From contig PKWA01000036.1 of assembly GCA_003131665.1 (NCBI GenBank), positions 1,411-7,753 on the forward strand: a DNA stretch of 6,343 bases, in the 5' to 3' direction. The position numbers and the translations under genes are program-made. The notes under the pieces were generated by a model that did no database searches, was not told the origin of the DNA, and saw only the letters and a program-made list of their open reading frames with translations. Numbering within the stretch: position 1 is the first letter of the stretch; each line of letters begins with the position of its first letter. Below, one piece after another: positions 1-6,046 of the stretch. Source of the DNA: Acidimicrobiaceae bacterium. GTDB lineage: Bacteria > Actinomycetota > Acidimicrobiia > Acidimicrobiales > RAAP-2.

Positions 1-606
1 GACTGGACCGATCAGACCGACGACGTGATCGACGGCTGCGCGCGTTTCATCGACCGGTTCTATCGACTGTGGCACTACCGCGACGTGAACTTTCACGACG
101 TCGCGGACGAGTCGGACTACTCGGTTCGCCAAGTCACGCACCGCACGATTGCCCGCGTGACGAATGACCTCAACCGCTGGAGTTACAACACCGCGGTCGC
201 GGCGATCATGGAACTGCTGAACGCCGCCTCCAAGGTCGCTCGCAGCGAAGAGGGAATCGACAAGGTCACACTCGACGAGGCCCTTGACGTCATGGCGACG
301 TTGCTCGCGCCGATGACCCCGCACATCACGGCCGAACTCTGGCAAGAGCGTCACCCCGAGGGGCCCGGCGTGCACCAGTTGCCCTGGCCCGTCGCCGATC
401 CGGCGCTCGTCGCGGAGGCGACCGTGACGATGGTGGTGCAGGTGAACGGTCGGGTGAAGGCCCGGCTCTCGGTCGTACCCACGATCAGTGAGGCCGACGC
501 CACTGCGGCGGCGCTCGCCGACGCCGCGATCGTCGCCGCGTTGAATGGGGTGACGCCCACGCGCGTGGTCGCTCGATCGCCGCGATTGGTGAACATCGTC
601 ATCTGA
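1..606 (+). CDS. leuS: Leucyl-tRNA synthetase, C-terminal part (5' end outside window)
   Basis: This is the last 201 residues of a class Ia aminoacyl-tRNA synthetase that charges tRNA-Leu with leucine in the cytoplasm. The frame is open from base 1, so the gene starts upstream and the HIGH and KMSKS catalytic motifs are not visible. The anticodon-binding helical domain covers about fragment residues 1-120, with the LeuRS-like stretches HRTIARVTND (47-56), YNTAVAAIMELLN (62-74) and LLAPMTPHITAELW (101-114). The small C-terminal domain follows, with VVQVNGRVKARL (145-156) and the terminal RLVNIVI (195-201), both typical of LeuRS ends. GTG at base 25 is an internal valine codon, not a start. The TGA stop shares one base with the ATG of the next gene (TGATG), so the two are probably cotranscribed. 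Identification is secure. Partial only because of the window edge. Confidence 0.97.
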   Translation, partial: DWTDQTDDVIDGCARFIDRFYRLWHYRDVNFHDVADESDYSVRQVTHRTIARVTNDLNRWSYNTAVAAIMELLNAASKVARSEEGIDKVTLDEALDVMATLLAPMTPHITAELWQERHPEGPGVHQLPWPVADPALVAEATVTMVVQVNGRVKARLSVVPTISEADATAAALADAAIVAALNGVTPTRVVARSPRLVNIVI

Positions 607-1208
607 TGGCGCATAAACAGCCACCTTCGCGCGCCACGCAGATCACCGTTGAGTCGCCGCAGTTCGACCGACCCGAGGTCGAGATCCGTGCATCACCTCG
701 GCGCAAAAAGACCGGCACCGCGCACTGGTCGGGCAGTCGCATCGTCGTGCAGATTCCGGCTCGGGTAAAGGGGCGCGAGCGAAGGGACTTCGTCGACGAA
801 CTTGTCGAGCGACTGATGGTCCAGCGGCCCTTGAACGCGGGCAATGACGCGGCGCTCGATGAGCGGGCCCGCGAACTGGCCGAGCTCTACAACGACGCGG
901 TGATGCCCGCGAGCGTTCGCTGGGTGAAGAATCAACAGGCCCGCTGGGCTTCGTGCTCGCCGGCCTCGCGCGAGATTCGCGTGTCGAGTCGGCTGCGCCA
1001 ATGTCCCGACTGGGTGATTGACGCGGTGTTGGTGCACGAACTCGCGCACCTCCAAGAGGCCGACCACTCCGCGAGGTTCTACGAAATTGCTAATCGCCAT
1101 CCGCGCCAGGACGACTCCGAGCTCTATCTCGACGGCTACGCGCTCGGATTGGGACTGCGAATCGAAGACGGTGACGTCGACGTCGACGTCAGCCAGAGCG
1201 ACGCTTAG
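606..1208 (+). CDS. YgjP/DUF45-type zinc metallopeptidase
   Basis: A 200-residue protein predicted to be a cytoplasmic zinc metallopeptidase of the YgjP-like (DUF45, WLM/M48-related) group. It carries the family's RWxSC motif (R113-W114-A-S-C117) and the zinc site HELAH (H144, E145, H148), with a likely third ligand H154 in DHSARF. H144 and H148 would bind zinc and E145 would be the catalytic base. The N-terminal 50 residues are basic and variable, and the last 15 are acidic (DGDVDVDV). There is no signal peptide or membrane segment. The ATG overlaps the leuS stop by one base (TGATG) and has no clear Shine-Dalgarno sequence, which fits translation coupled to leuS. The substrate is unknown. 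Function in the family is poorly defined, and nothing in the sequence ties it to tRNA charging beyond position. The TAG stop overlaps the stop of the facing gene. Confidence 0.85.
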   Translation: MAHKQPPSRATQITVESPQFDRPEVEIRASPRRKKTGTAHWSGSRIVVQIPARVKGRERRDFVDELVERLMVQRPLNAGNDAALDERARELAELYNDAVMPASVRWVKNQQARWASCSPASREIRVSSRLRQCPDWVIDAVLVHELAHLQEADHSARFYEIANRHPRQDDSELYLDGYALGLGLRIEDGDVDVDVSQSDA

Positions 1209-2086
1209 CTCGCCTCGCCGCGCAGAAACCGCTCGAGTTCAGCGGCTAGTTCTTCACCGCTCGGCAGTTCTTCGCCGAGCGAAGTGCCTTCGGTCTGGTC
1301 GGCGGCCGCTTCGAGGCGTTCGACCATCGAGGAGTGTTCGGGGTTGTTGGTAACGAGGTCATCGACGCGTTGGCGCGCCTCCTCCGCCGAGGCTCGCAAC
1401 TGCCCCGCGTCGAGGGTGAGACCCGAGACGCGCGCAAGTCCGTCGATCAACGCGGCGGCGGCTTGGGGGTAGGGCATCGAGGCGACGTAGTGCGGGACGC
1501 GCGCCCACAGGGTGAGAATGTCCATGTCGACTTCGGCGAAGCCCAACTCCAGTGCGGTGCCGATGCCGGCGGGCACTTCGAGTTCACCGGTCACCGATCC
1601 GACGAGGGTTAAGAGATGCTTACTCGCCGCCGGCGCCGTGCCGATCAAGCGCACCGGGCGGGTGTGGGGCGTGGGCGCGGGAAAGGCGCCGAGTCCCACG
1701 ATGAGTCGAACGTCGAAACGTCCGGCGGCGTCGGTCACGACGTCGACGAAGTCGCTCCAGTGAAAGTCCGGTTCGGGACCGACGAGAAAGAGCACGTCGG
1801 CACCGTCGGGGTCTCGACCGTAGCGAATCTGAATCTCCGGCCAGGTCAACTCGGTCGTCACGCCGTCGACGATGCGCGCCAGGGGGCGCCGGGCCCGTTG
1901 GTCGATGAAGTACTCGGTGTCAAAGGTCGCCAGCACTTCGGTGGGGATTGTCTCGAGCAACGTGGCGACGGCCGTGGAAGCGGCTAAGCCCGCGTCGATC
2001 CAGCCCTCGAGCCCGACAATCAGTACGGGTTCGTTCAGGTCGGGATCGGCGAGAAAGATGATCCGGTCGTAGATCTCCTCGTCCAT
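1205..2086 (-). CDS. PAC2 family protein (proteasome assembly chaperone 2-like)
   Basis: A 293-residue soluble protein of the PAC2 family, similar in length and layout to the actinobacterial PAC2 proteins (Rv2125 and Rv2714 type in Mycobacterium). Visible family features are VGLEGWIDAG (24-33), the signature LVGPEPDFHW (101-110), a glycine-rich segment near 129-150 (IVGLGAFPAPTPHTRPV), and an acidic C-terminal helix ending EELAAELERFLRG (278-290). The eukaryotic relative helps assemble proteasome alpha rings. The role of bacterial members is not settled, and no proteasome gene is visible here. The ATG sits 3 bases after a strong Shine-Dalgarno GGAGGG and overlaps the upstream gene's TGA by one base, so it is the second gene of a minus-strand operon. 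Its TAA stop shares bases with the TAG stop of the facing metallopeptidase gene. The family is well supported, the function is not. Confidence 0.88.
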   Translation of the reverse strand: MDEEIYDRIIFLADPDLNEPVLIVGLEGWIDAGLAASTAVATLLETIPTEVLATFDTEYFIDQRARRPLARIVDGVTTELTWPEIQIRYGRDPDGADVLFLVGPEPDFHWSDFVDVVTDAAGRFDVRLIVGLGAFPAPTPHTRPVRLIGTAPAASKHLLTLVGSVTGELEVPAGIGTALELGFAEVDMDILTLWARVPHYVASMPYPQAAAALIDGLARVSGLTLDAGQLRASAEEARQRVDDLVTNNPEHSSMVERLEAAADQTEGTSLGEELPSGEELAAELERFLRGEAS

Positions 2087-3120
2087 CAGCCCTCCAACGT
2101 CCGCTTGGCCGTCTCGGCGAGCATCGCGATGTGGGCCGGATACGCCTCGACACTGCCCTGATCGCCGCCGGCCGCACCGGCGCGATAGCGCGCGAAGACG
2201 CCTTGAAGGATGCAGGCCAACTTCCAGTAGCCGAAGGCCTGGTAGTAGGCAACGTCGCTGACGTCGAGCGTCGAGTGACTGGCGTAGGCCTTGAGGACGT
2301 CGTCGCGCGACGAGAACCCGGGCGCCGTGGTGGGAGCTGCTCCCAGCAACGCCACCGTCGGGTCCTGCAGCTCGGCCCAGTAACAGAGCAGGATCCCCAA
2401 GTCGGCCATGGGATCGCCGAGCGTGCAGATCTCCCAGTCGAGGATGGCGCGCACATGTCCGGTTTCGTCGAGCACGGTGTTGTCCAGGCGGTAGTCGCCG
2501 TGCACCACGGCGACGCGTTGCTGGAGGGGAATCGACTGGGCCAATTCGTCGCCGACCTCTTCGACGAGCGTGTCGTGATCGACCCCTTCCACCTTCATCT
2601 GCTCGAACTGTCCGCGCCAGCGCCGTAACTGGCGCTCGATGTAGCCGTCGTGTCGAGCGAGCGTGCCCAGGCCGGCCTGGTCGACGTCGACGTCGTGCAG
2701 TTGCGCCAAGGTCGCGGCCAGATTGTCGCCGATCTGTGAGCGAGTTGCGAGGTCAAAGGCCGACTCCGCCTGGGCGCGATCGCGCAGGATCGCGCCTTCC
2801 ACGAACTCCATGACGTAAAAGGGTCGTTCGTTGACCTCTTCGTCGGTGCAGAGCCCGAGGGGCTTCGCAACAGGAATCCCGAGGGGGTAGAGGGCCTGAA
2901 TGATCGTGTGTTCTCTCACCATGTCGTGGGCCGTCGGCAAGACGTGACTGATCGGGGGGCGGCGCAGGGCGTAGGTGTGTCCAGCGGCGTCGGCGACGCG
3001 AAAGGTCAGATTCGAACGGCCGCCCGCGATGAGTTCGAAGTCGAGTGGCGCTATCGATCCGAGGTTTTGGACCATCCACGCCGTGACGTTGGCGTCGTTG
3101 ATTCCCGTCACGTTCCCCAT
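2086..3120 (-). CDS. Phosphotransferase, ACAD10/11-like aminoglycoside phosphotransferase fold
   Basis: A 344-residue kinase-like enzyme of the APH/choline kinase fold, close to the subgroup fused to acyl-CoA dehydrogenases in ACAD10/11. An ATP-binding loop-like segment AGGRSNLTFRV lies at 32-42, followed by YALRRPP (50-56). The catalytic Brenner motif is HGDYRLDN (H207, D209, N214), and the metal-binding DWE is D228-E230, followed by LGDPMADLG (234-242). Relatives often sit with acyl-CoA dehydrogenases and are thought to act on hydroxyacyl substrates. No dehydrogenase is seen here, so antibiotic resistance should not be inferred from the fold. The minus-strand frame stays open far upstream into the thioredoxin gene, but similarity begins at MGNVTG, so ATG at 3120 is chosen. 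It lacks a well-spaced Shine-Dalgarno and lies 8 bases after TAGCCT, suggesting a leaderless start. It is coupled by TGATG to the PAC2 gene. Confidence 0.87.
   Translation of the reverse strand: MGNVTGINDANVTAWMVQNLGSIAPLDFELIAGGRSNLTFRVADAAGHTYALRRPPISHVLPTAHDMVREHTIIQALYPLGIPVAKPLGLCTDEEVNERPFYVMEFVEGAILRDRAQAESAFDLATRSQIGDNLAATLAQLHDVDVDQAGLGTLARHDGYIERQLRRWRGQFEQMKVEGVDHDTLVEEVGDELAQSIPLQQRVAVVHGDYRLDNTVLDETGHVRAILDWEICTLGDPMADLGILLCYWAELQDPTVALLGAAPTTAPGFSSRDDVLKAYASHSTLDVSDVAYYQAFGYWKLACILQGVFARYRAGAAGGDQGSVEAYPAHIAMLAETAKRTLEG
2090..2095 (-). promoter_or_regulatory. Shine-Dalgarno of the PAC2 gene
   Basis: GGAGGG on the minus strand ends 3 bases before the ATG at 2086. It lies within the last codons of the phosphotransferase gene and fixes the PAC2 start. 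It is the best-placed ribosome site in the window and shows that this gene can be entered independently as well as by coupling. Confidence 0.75.
2773..2796. repeat. Perfect 9-base inverted repeat inside the phosphotransferase gene
   Basis: GGCGCGATC at 2773-2781 and GATCGCGCC at 2788-2796 with a 6-base spacer. It falls in the codons for GAILRDRA (109-116) and includes the octamer GCGATCGC. It could fold in the mRNA, but the codons alone explain it. Confidence 0.7.
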
Positions 3121-3128
3121 AGTCGCCG

Positions 3129-3134
3129 AGGCTA
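3129..3134 (-). promoter_or_regulatory. Candidate -10 box for the phosphotransferase operon
   Basis: TAGCCT on the minus strand fits the actinobacterial TAnnnT -10 pattern. Eight bases separate it from the ATG at 3120, so transcription would start at or next to the start codon, giving a leaderless mRNA. No good -35 hexamer is seen at the usual spacing. Supported by two similar boxes elsewhere in the window. Confidence 0.5.
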
Positions 3135-3174
3135 ACAGCGTCGCGTGACCCCTCCTTTTCTTCGCCGTGACCGT

Positions 3175-3180
3175 TAGGCT
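3175..3180 (+). promoter_or_regulatory. Candidate -10 box for the cnoX-folP-holA operon
   Basis: TAGGCT fits TAnnnT and lies 7 bases before GTG 3188, the preferred cnoX start, so the mRNA would be leaderless. If cnoX started at 3167 instead, this box would be inside the coding region. No -35 match at normal spacing. Confidence 0.5.
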
Positions 3181-3187
3181 GACCGGC

Positions 3188-3892
3188 GTGAATGATGTCA
3201 CGGACGCCACTTTTTCAACAGCGGTCATCGAACGCTCGAAGAGCGTGCCGGTCGTGGTGGATCTCTGGGCGGAGTGGTGCGGCCCGTGCAAGACGCTCGG
3301 GCCGATCTTAGAAAAAGTCATTGCCGAGACTAACGGCAAGGTCGAACTCGCCAAGGTCGACGTCGACGCGAATCCCGAGATCTCCCAGGCCTTTAACGTG
3401 CAGTCGATTCCCGCGGTGTTCGCGTTGCGCGAGGGCAAGATCATCGATACCTTCGTGGGTGCGTTGCCCGAAGCAGCGGTGCGCGAGTTCATCGCTCGAC
3501 TCGCTCCGGGGGCGTCGAAGGTTGATCAGTTGCTCGACGCCGGTGACGAGGTCTCACTTCGCGCCGCCTTGGGACTCGACGCGAAGAACGTTGACGTCGC
3601 CGTGAAACTCGGCGATCTGCTGCGCCAGGGGGACCGACTCGACGAGGCCGAAGCGGTACTCGAGCCCTTTGCTCACGTGCTCAATGCCAAGACGGTCCTG
3701 GCACGGATTCGACTCCAACGCAGTGGCGTGCGCCTCGACGGCGACCTTGACCTCACGCTCGAACACTTGTTGGAGCAGTCCTCGAGCAACGAAGAAGCGA
3801 GGAGCCATCTGCTCGAAGTGCTCGACGCGCTCGGCCCCGACGACGCGCGTTACGTGTCGTTTCGTCGCCGGCTCGCGAGCCAGCTCTACTAG
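3188..3892 (+). CDS. cnoX: Thioredoxin-TPR protein, CnoX/YbbN-like
   Basis: A 234-residue cytoplasmic protein with an N-terminal thioredoxin domain (about 1-108) and a C-terminal TPR-like helical region (about 110-230). The redox site is W30-C31-G-P-C34 and the cis-proline is P75 in QSIPAV. These are the only two cysteines. The domain order matches CnoX (YbbN), a chaperone-redoxin that holds unfolded or oxidised proteins. The intact CGPC argues for real thiol-disulfide activity, unlike E. coli YbbN, which lacks the full pair. At 234 residues it is shorter than E. coli CnoX (about 284), so it probably has fewer TPR repeats. The start is chosen at GTG 3188, where thioredoxin similarity begins (NDVTDATF) and 7 bases after a TAGGCT box. 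An in-frame GTG at 3167 would add 7 residues and also lacks a Shine-Dalgarno. The TAG stop overlaps the next GTG start (TAGTG). Confidence 0.85.
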   Translation: MNDVTDATFSTAVIERSKSVPVVVDLWAEWCGPCKTLGPILEKVIAETNGKVELAKVDVDANPEISQAFNVQSIPAVFALREGKIIDTFVGALPEAAVREFIARLAPGASKVDQLLDAGDEVSLRAALGLDAKNVDVAVKLGDLLRQGDRLDEAEAVLEPFAHVLNAKTVLARIRLQRSGVRLDGDLDLTLEHLLEQSSSNEEARSHLLEVLDALGPDDARYVSFRRRLASQLY

Positions 3893-4749
3893 TGCAGATC
3901 TTCCGGCCGGAACGGCCGTTGGTGGTTGCTCTAGGGGCCCAGCGCGTCGACGTGAGCGACCGTGCGCTGGTGATGGGCATCTTGAACCGCACCAAGGACT
4001 CTTTCTTCCAACCGGCCGCCACCTACGATCTCGACGCCTTCTACCAACGGGCCGAGCGACTCGTCAACGAGGGGGCCGACGTCTTGGACGTGGGGGGAGT
4101 GAAGGCCGGTCCGGGCGAGGAAGTGAGCGAAGCCGAAGAACTCGATCGGGTCGTGCCGGTCATTGGTGAACTCACGAAACGTTTTGACGTGCCGGTGAGC
4201 GTCGACACCTGGCGCGCGTCCGTGGCGAAGGCCGGCTTCGAGTCCGGTGCCGTCGTCGGCAACGACATCAGCGGTTTCGCCGATCCCGAGTACCTGGCGG
4301 TGGCGGCGAAAGCACACGCCACGGTGGTGGCGACGCACATCCGACTGCGCCCGCGCGTGGCTGATCCGACGCCGACCTACGACGACGTGACCAAGAGTGT
4401 CACTGAGTTTCTTCTCGAACGCCGTCAATGGGCCCAGGCGGCCGGTCTCGGTGACGAACAGATCGTGCTCGACGCCGGGCTGGACCTCGGAAAGACGCCC
4501 GCGCAGTCGTTGCAGCTGCTGCGCGATACGAACGTGCTCGCGGCGCTCGGCTCGCCGCTGTTGCTCTCCGCGTCGAACAAGACCTTCCTCGGGGCTCTGT
4601 TTGGTCTCGACGTCACCGAGCGCCGCGAGGCGTCGGTGGCGGCCACGGCGATTGGCGTGGCACTGGGTTGTCGTATCGTTCGAGTCCATGACGTGGCGGG
4701 AGCGGTTCGAGTGCGTGACACGCTGGCGCGCTTGGCCGAGGTGCGATGA
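3892..4749 (+). CDS. folP: Dihydropteroate synthase homologue, FolP2-like
   Basis: A 285-residue TIM-barrel pterin-binding protein. True dihydropteroate synthase joins a pterin pyrophosphate to p-aminobenzoate in folate synthesis. Pterin-site residues appear kept: N32 and D36 in NRTKDSF, D105 in SVDTWR, N124-D125, D194, K230 and R264-V-H266-D. The p-aminobenzoate side differs: the usual GESTRPG loop is GVKAGPG (69-75), DPGxGF is DAGLDLG (194-200), SRK is SNK (228-230), and the usual MH is TH (148-149). NRTxDSF and DVGGVKAGPG closely resemble mycobacterial FolP2 (Rv1207 type), whose M. leprae form did not show synthase activity. The product may therefore not make folate. The GTG start overlaps the upstream TAG by one base, has no Shine-Dalgarno and is probably translated by coupling. 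Its TGA overlaps the holA ATG by 4 bases. Family is certain, activity uncertain. Confidence 0.88.
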   Translation: MQIFRPERPLVVALGAQRVDVSDRALVMGILNRTKDSFFQPAATYDLDAFYQRAERLVNEGADVLDVGGVKAGPGEEVSEAEELDRVVPVIGELTKRFDVPVSVDTWRASVAKAGFESGAVVGNDISGFADPEYLAVAAKAHATVVATHIRLRPRVADPTPTYDDVTKSVTEFLLERRQWAQAAGLGDEQIVLDAGLDLGKTPAQSLQLLRDTNVLAALGSPLLLSASNKTFLGALFGLDVTERREASVAATAIGVALGCRIVRVHDVAGAVRVRDTLARLAEVR

Positions 4750-5762
4750 GTAGTTCGAGCGTCTGCGTCGTGGGTAGCGACGCGACCATGGTCTACGACG
4801 CGGTGCACAACGTCATCGCGAGCGCGCTCGATGACCTCGATCCCTCCTTCGCGTTACAAGACTTCACGGCGAAGGACGTCACGCAAAGTAGTGGCGAGCC
4901 CTCGCTGCCTCGGGTGATGGAGGCGCTCAATACCCCGGCGCTGTTGGCCGAGCGTCGCGTGGTGGTGGTGCGCGACGCGCAGCTACTCGTTGCGGAAGAA
5001 GTAGCTCAACTCACCGAGTGGATGTCCGCGCCCGCGCCGGGGACGGTGTTGATCGTGGCGGTCGTGGGCACCAAGGCCCATCGGCTCGTGAAGGCGGCGA
5101 GCGAGGTCGTCGAAGTGAACGTCGGTTCTCGGGTATCTGATCGAGTGGCCTTCGTGATGTCCAAGATGGACGAGTACGGCGTGGTGATCGATCACGGCAC
5201 CGCCCAAAAGGTGGCGACGCAAGTGGGCGACGACGTGGCGCGTGTCGACGCGTTGGCGCGTACCTTGCAGTCGATCTACGGCTCGGCGCCGCTGGTGTTC
5301 GCGCGACTCGAGCCCTACCTCGGCGACGCCGGCGACGTGCCCGTGTGGGACCTGACCGACGCCCTCGACGCAGGCGACGCCACCAAGGCCATCGAAGTGG
5401 CCCGCCGGATGCTCGATTCGAGGCGGCGGGCCGGACTGCAGATCGTCGCGATGGTCCAGCGCCACTACCTCAACATGGCGCGCCTCGAGGGCAGTGCCGT
5501 TCGCACCAAGGAAGAGGCCGCGGCGCTGCTCGGCATCAACGCCTTTCCCGCGGGCAAGGCGTTGCAACTGGCCCAGCGCCTGGGCGCGGAACGTCTCACG
5601 ACCGCGGTGCACTGGATCGCCGACGCCGACCTCGCTCTAAAGGGTGGGGTGAGCTTTGGTGGGAAGGATCTCGACAGCGATATGGACGTGACCGAACTCA
5701 CGGTGATTGAGATACTGGTCGCTCGACTCGCGCGACTGTCGCACGGGGCCCGTCGACGCTAG
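4746..5762 (+). CDS. holA: DNA polymerase III delta subunit
   Basis: A 338-residue clamp-loader subunit, the delta 'wrench' that opens the beta sliding clamp so it can be loaded on primed DNA. Length fits the family (about 320-345). The N-terminal AAA+-like domain lacks a Walker A motif, as is normal for delta. The segment EALNTPALLAERRVVVVRDAQLL (59-81) is the conserved region following the clamp-binding part. The middle domain is about 128-195, and the C-terminal collar domain shows VWDLTDALDAGDATKAIEVARRML (200-223) and the family-like DADLALKGG (293-301). The ATG lies inside ATGA shared with the folP stop, with GAGGT 3 bases upstream (4738-4742). It is the third gene of the cnoX-folP-holA operon. 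Position before rpsT and lepA matches the usual actinobacterial order and supports the call. Its TAG stop is 13 bases from the stop of the facing rpsT. Confidence 0.93.
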   Translation: MSSSSVCVVGSDATMVYDAVHNVIASALDDLDPSFALQDFTAKDVTQSSGEPSLPRVMEALNTPALLAERRVVVVRDAQLLVAEEVAQLTEWMSAPAPGTVLIVAVVGTKAHRLVKAASEVVEVNVGSRVSDRVAFVMSKMDEYGVVIDHGTAQKVATQVGDDVARVDALARTLQSIYGSAPLVFARLEPYLGDAGDVPVWDLTDALDAGDATKAIEVARRMLDSRRRAGLQIVAMVQRHYLNMARLEGSAVRTKEEAAALLGINAFPAGKALQLAQRLGAERLTTAVHWIADADLALKGGVSFGGKDLDSDMDVTELTVIEILVARLARLSHGARRR

Positions 5763-5775
5763 AGGTACGTCGGCC

Positions 5776-6039
5776 TTAGAGCTCTTCGCGCAGTGCGTTG
5801 ATCCGCTTCATCAGGCCGCTCTTTTTGTTGGCGGCCTGATTCTTGTGGATGACGCGCTTGGTGGCGGCCATGTCGATGCGCTTGACGGCGACGCGCAGCG
5901 CGCTCTCTTCGTCCTCGGTCCCCACGGCCGCGATGGCGTTCTTCGTGCGGGTGCGAAGCTCAGACTTGACGCCCTTGTTGCGCTCGCGAGCGGACGCGCT
6001 CTGCTTGTTGCGCTTGATTTGGCTCTTGATATTGGCCAC
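5776..6039 (-). CDS. rpsT: 30S ribosomal protein S20
   Basis: An 87-residue, strongly basic primary-binding protein of the small ribosomal subunit that contacts 16S rRNA. The start [26 protein letters not shown] and the segment [17 protein letters not shown] (65-81) are diagnostic, and the length is normal. The start codon is GTG at 6039, fixed by the conserved ANIKSQ N-terminus. It is preceded by GAGG (6051-6048) with 8 bases between. An ATG at 6044-6042 in another frame lies closer to the same GAGG and would give an unrelated 77-codon frame. Non-ATG starts are known for rpsT: E. coli uses TTG and S20 represses its own translation. It is transcribed against holA and diverges from lepA. A perfect 10-base inverted repeat lies in its 3' part. 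Confidence 0.97.
   Translation of the reverse strand: MANIKSQIKRNKQSASARERNKGVKSELRTRTKNAIAAVGTEDEESALRVAVKRIDMAATKRVIHKNQAANKKSGLMKRINALREEL
5810..5840. repeat. Perfect 10-base inverted repeat inside rpsT
   Basis: ATCAGGCCGC at 5810-5819 and its exact reverse complement GCGGCCTGAT at 5831-5840 flank an 11-base spacer. It lies in the codons for [10 protein letters not shown] of S20, so in the rpsT mRNA it would form a GC-rich hairpin with an A-rich loop about 30 bases before the stop codon. No T tract follows on either strand, so it is not a standard intrinsic terminator. Some such repeats are expected by chance in GC-rich coding DNA. Confidence 0.8.
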
Positions 6040-6046
6040 GACATCT

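Larger units (their letters stand above)
3121..3187. promoter_or_regulatory. Divergent promoter region, phosphotransferase / cnoX
   Basis: A 67-base gap between two outward-facing operons, and the only place from which both can be started. It holds the two candidate -10 boxes, AGGCTAAC and GTTAGGCT as a near inverted pair (7 of 8), a CGTGACC heptamer repeated in direct orientation at 3144-3150 and 3166-3172 (22 bases apart), and an AAGGAGG on the minus strand at 3157-3151. The two operons are probably controlled from the same short stretch. Confidence 0.55.

Noticed and set aside
1173..1190. Triple GACGTC repeat, with similar stretches at 2681-2695 and 3356-3368
   Set aside because: Each copy encodes Asp-Val runs in the right frame with the usual GC-rich codons, so codon choice explains them.
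2086..3120. Antibiotic-resistance aminoglycoside kinase
   Set aside because: The fold is shared, but the sequence resembles the ACAD10/11-like metabolic subgroup and there is no resistance-gene or mobile context.
3121..3492. Minus-strand extension of the phosphotransferase into the cnoX gene, giving 468 residues
   Set aside because: The extra 124 residues lie opposite a clear thioredoxin coding frame, show no family similarity, and the conserved part begins at the ATG at 3120.
3870..3881. GGCTCGCGAGCC palindrome just before the folP start
   Set aside because: It is a 12-base palindrome inside cnoX codons that would give only a 4-base stem; similar ones are common in this GC-rich DNA.
3931..4689. 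Long minus-strand frame (252 codons) opposite folP
   Set aside because: It is His/Arg-rich antisense of a clear folP gene, as expected from GC-rich codon bias, with no family similarity.
5763..5775. Terminator between holA and rpsT
   Set aside because: The 13-base gap has no stem and no T tract.
5811..6044. A 77-codon frame overlapping rpsT from ATG 6044
   Set aside because: It is a shadow of rpsT with no recognisable protein character; it is kept only as a possible decoy start in the findings.
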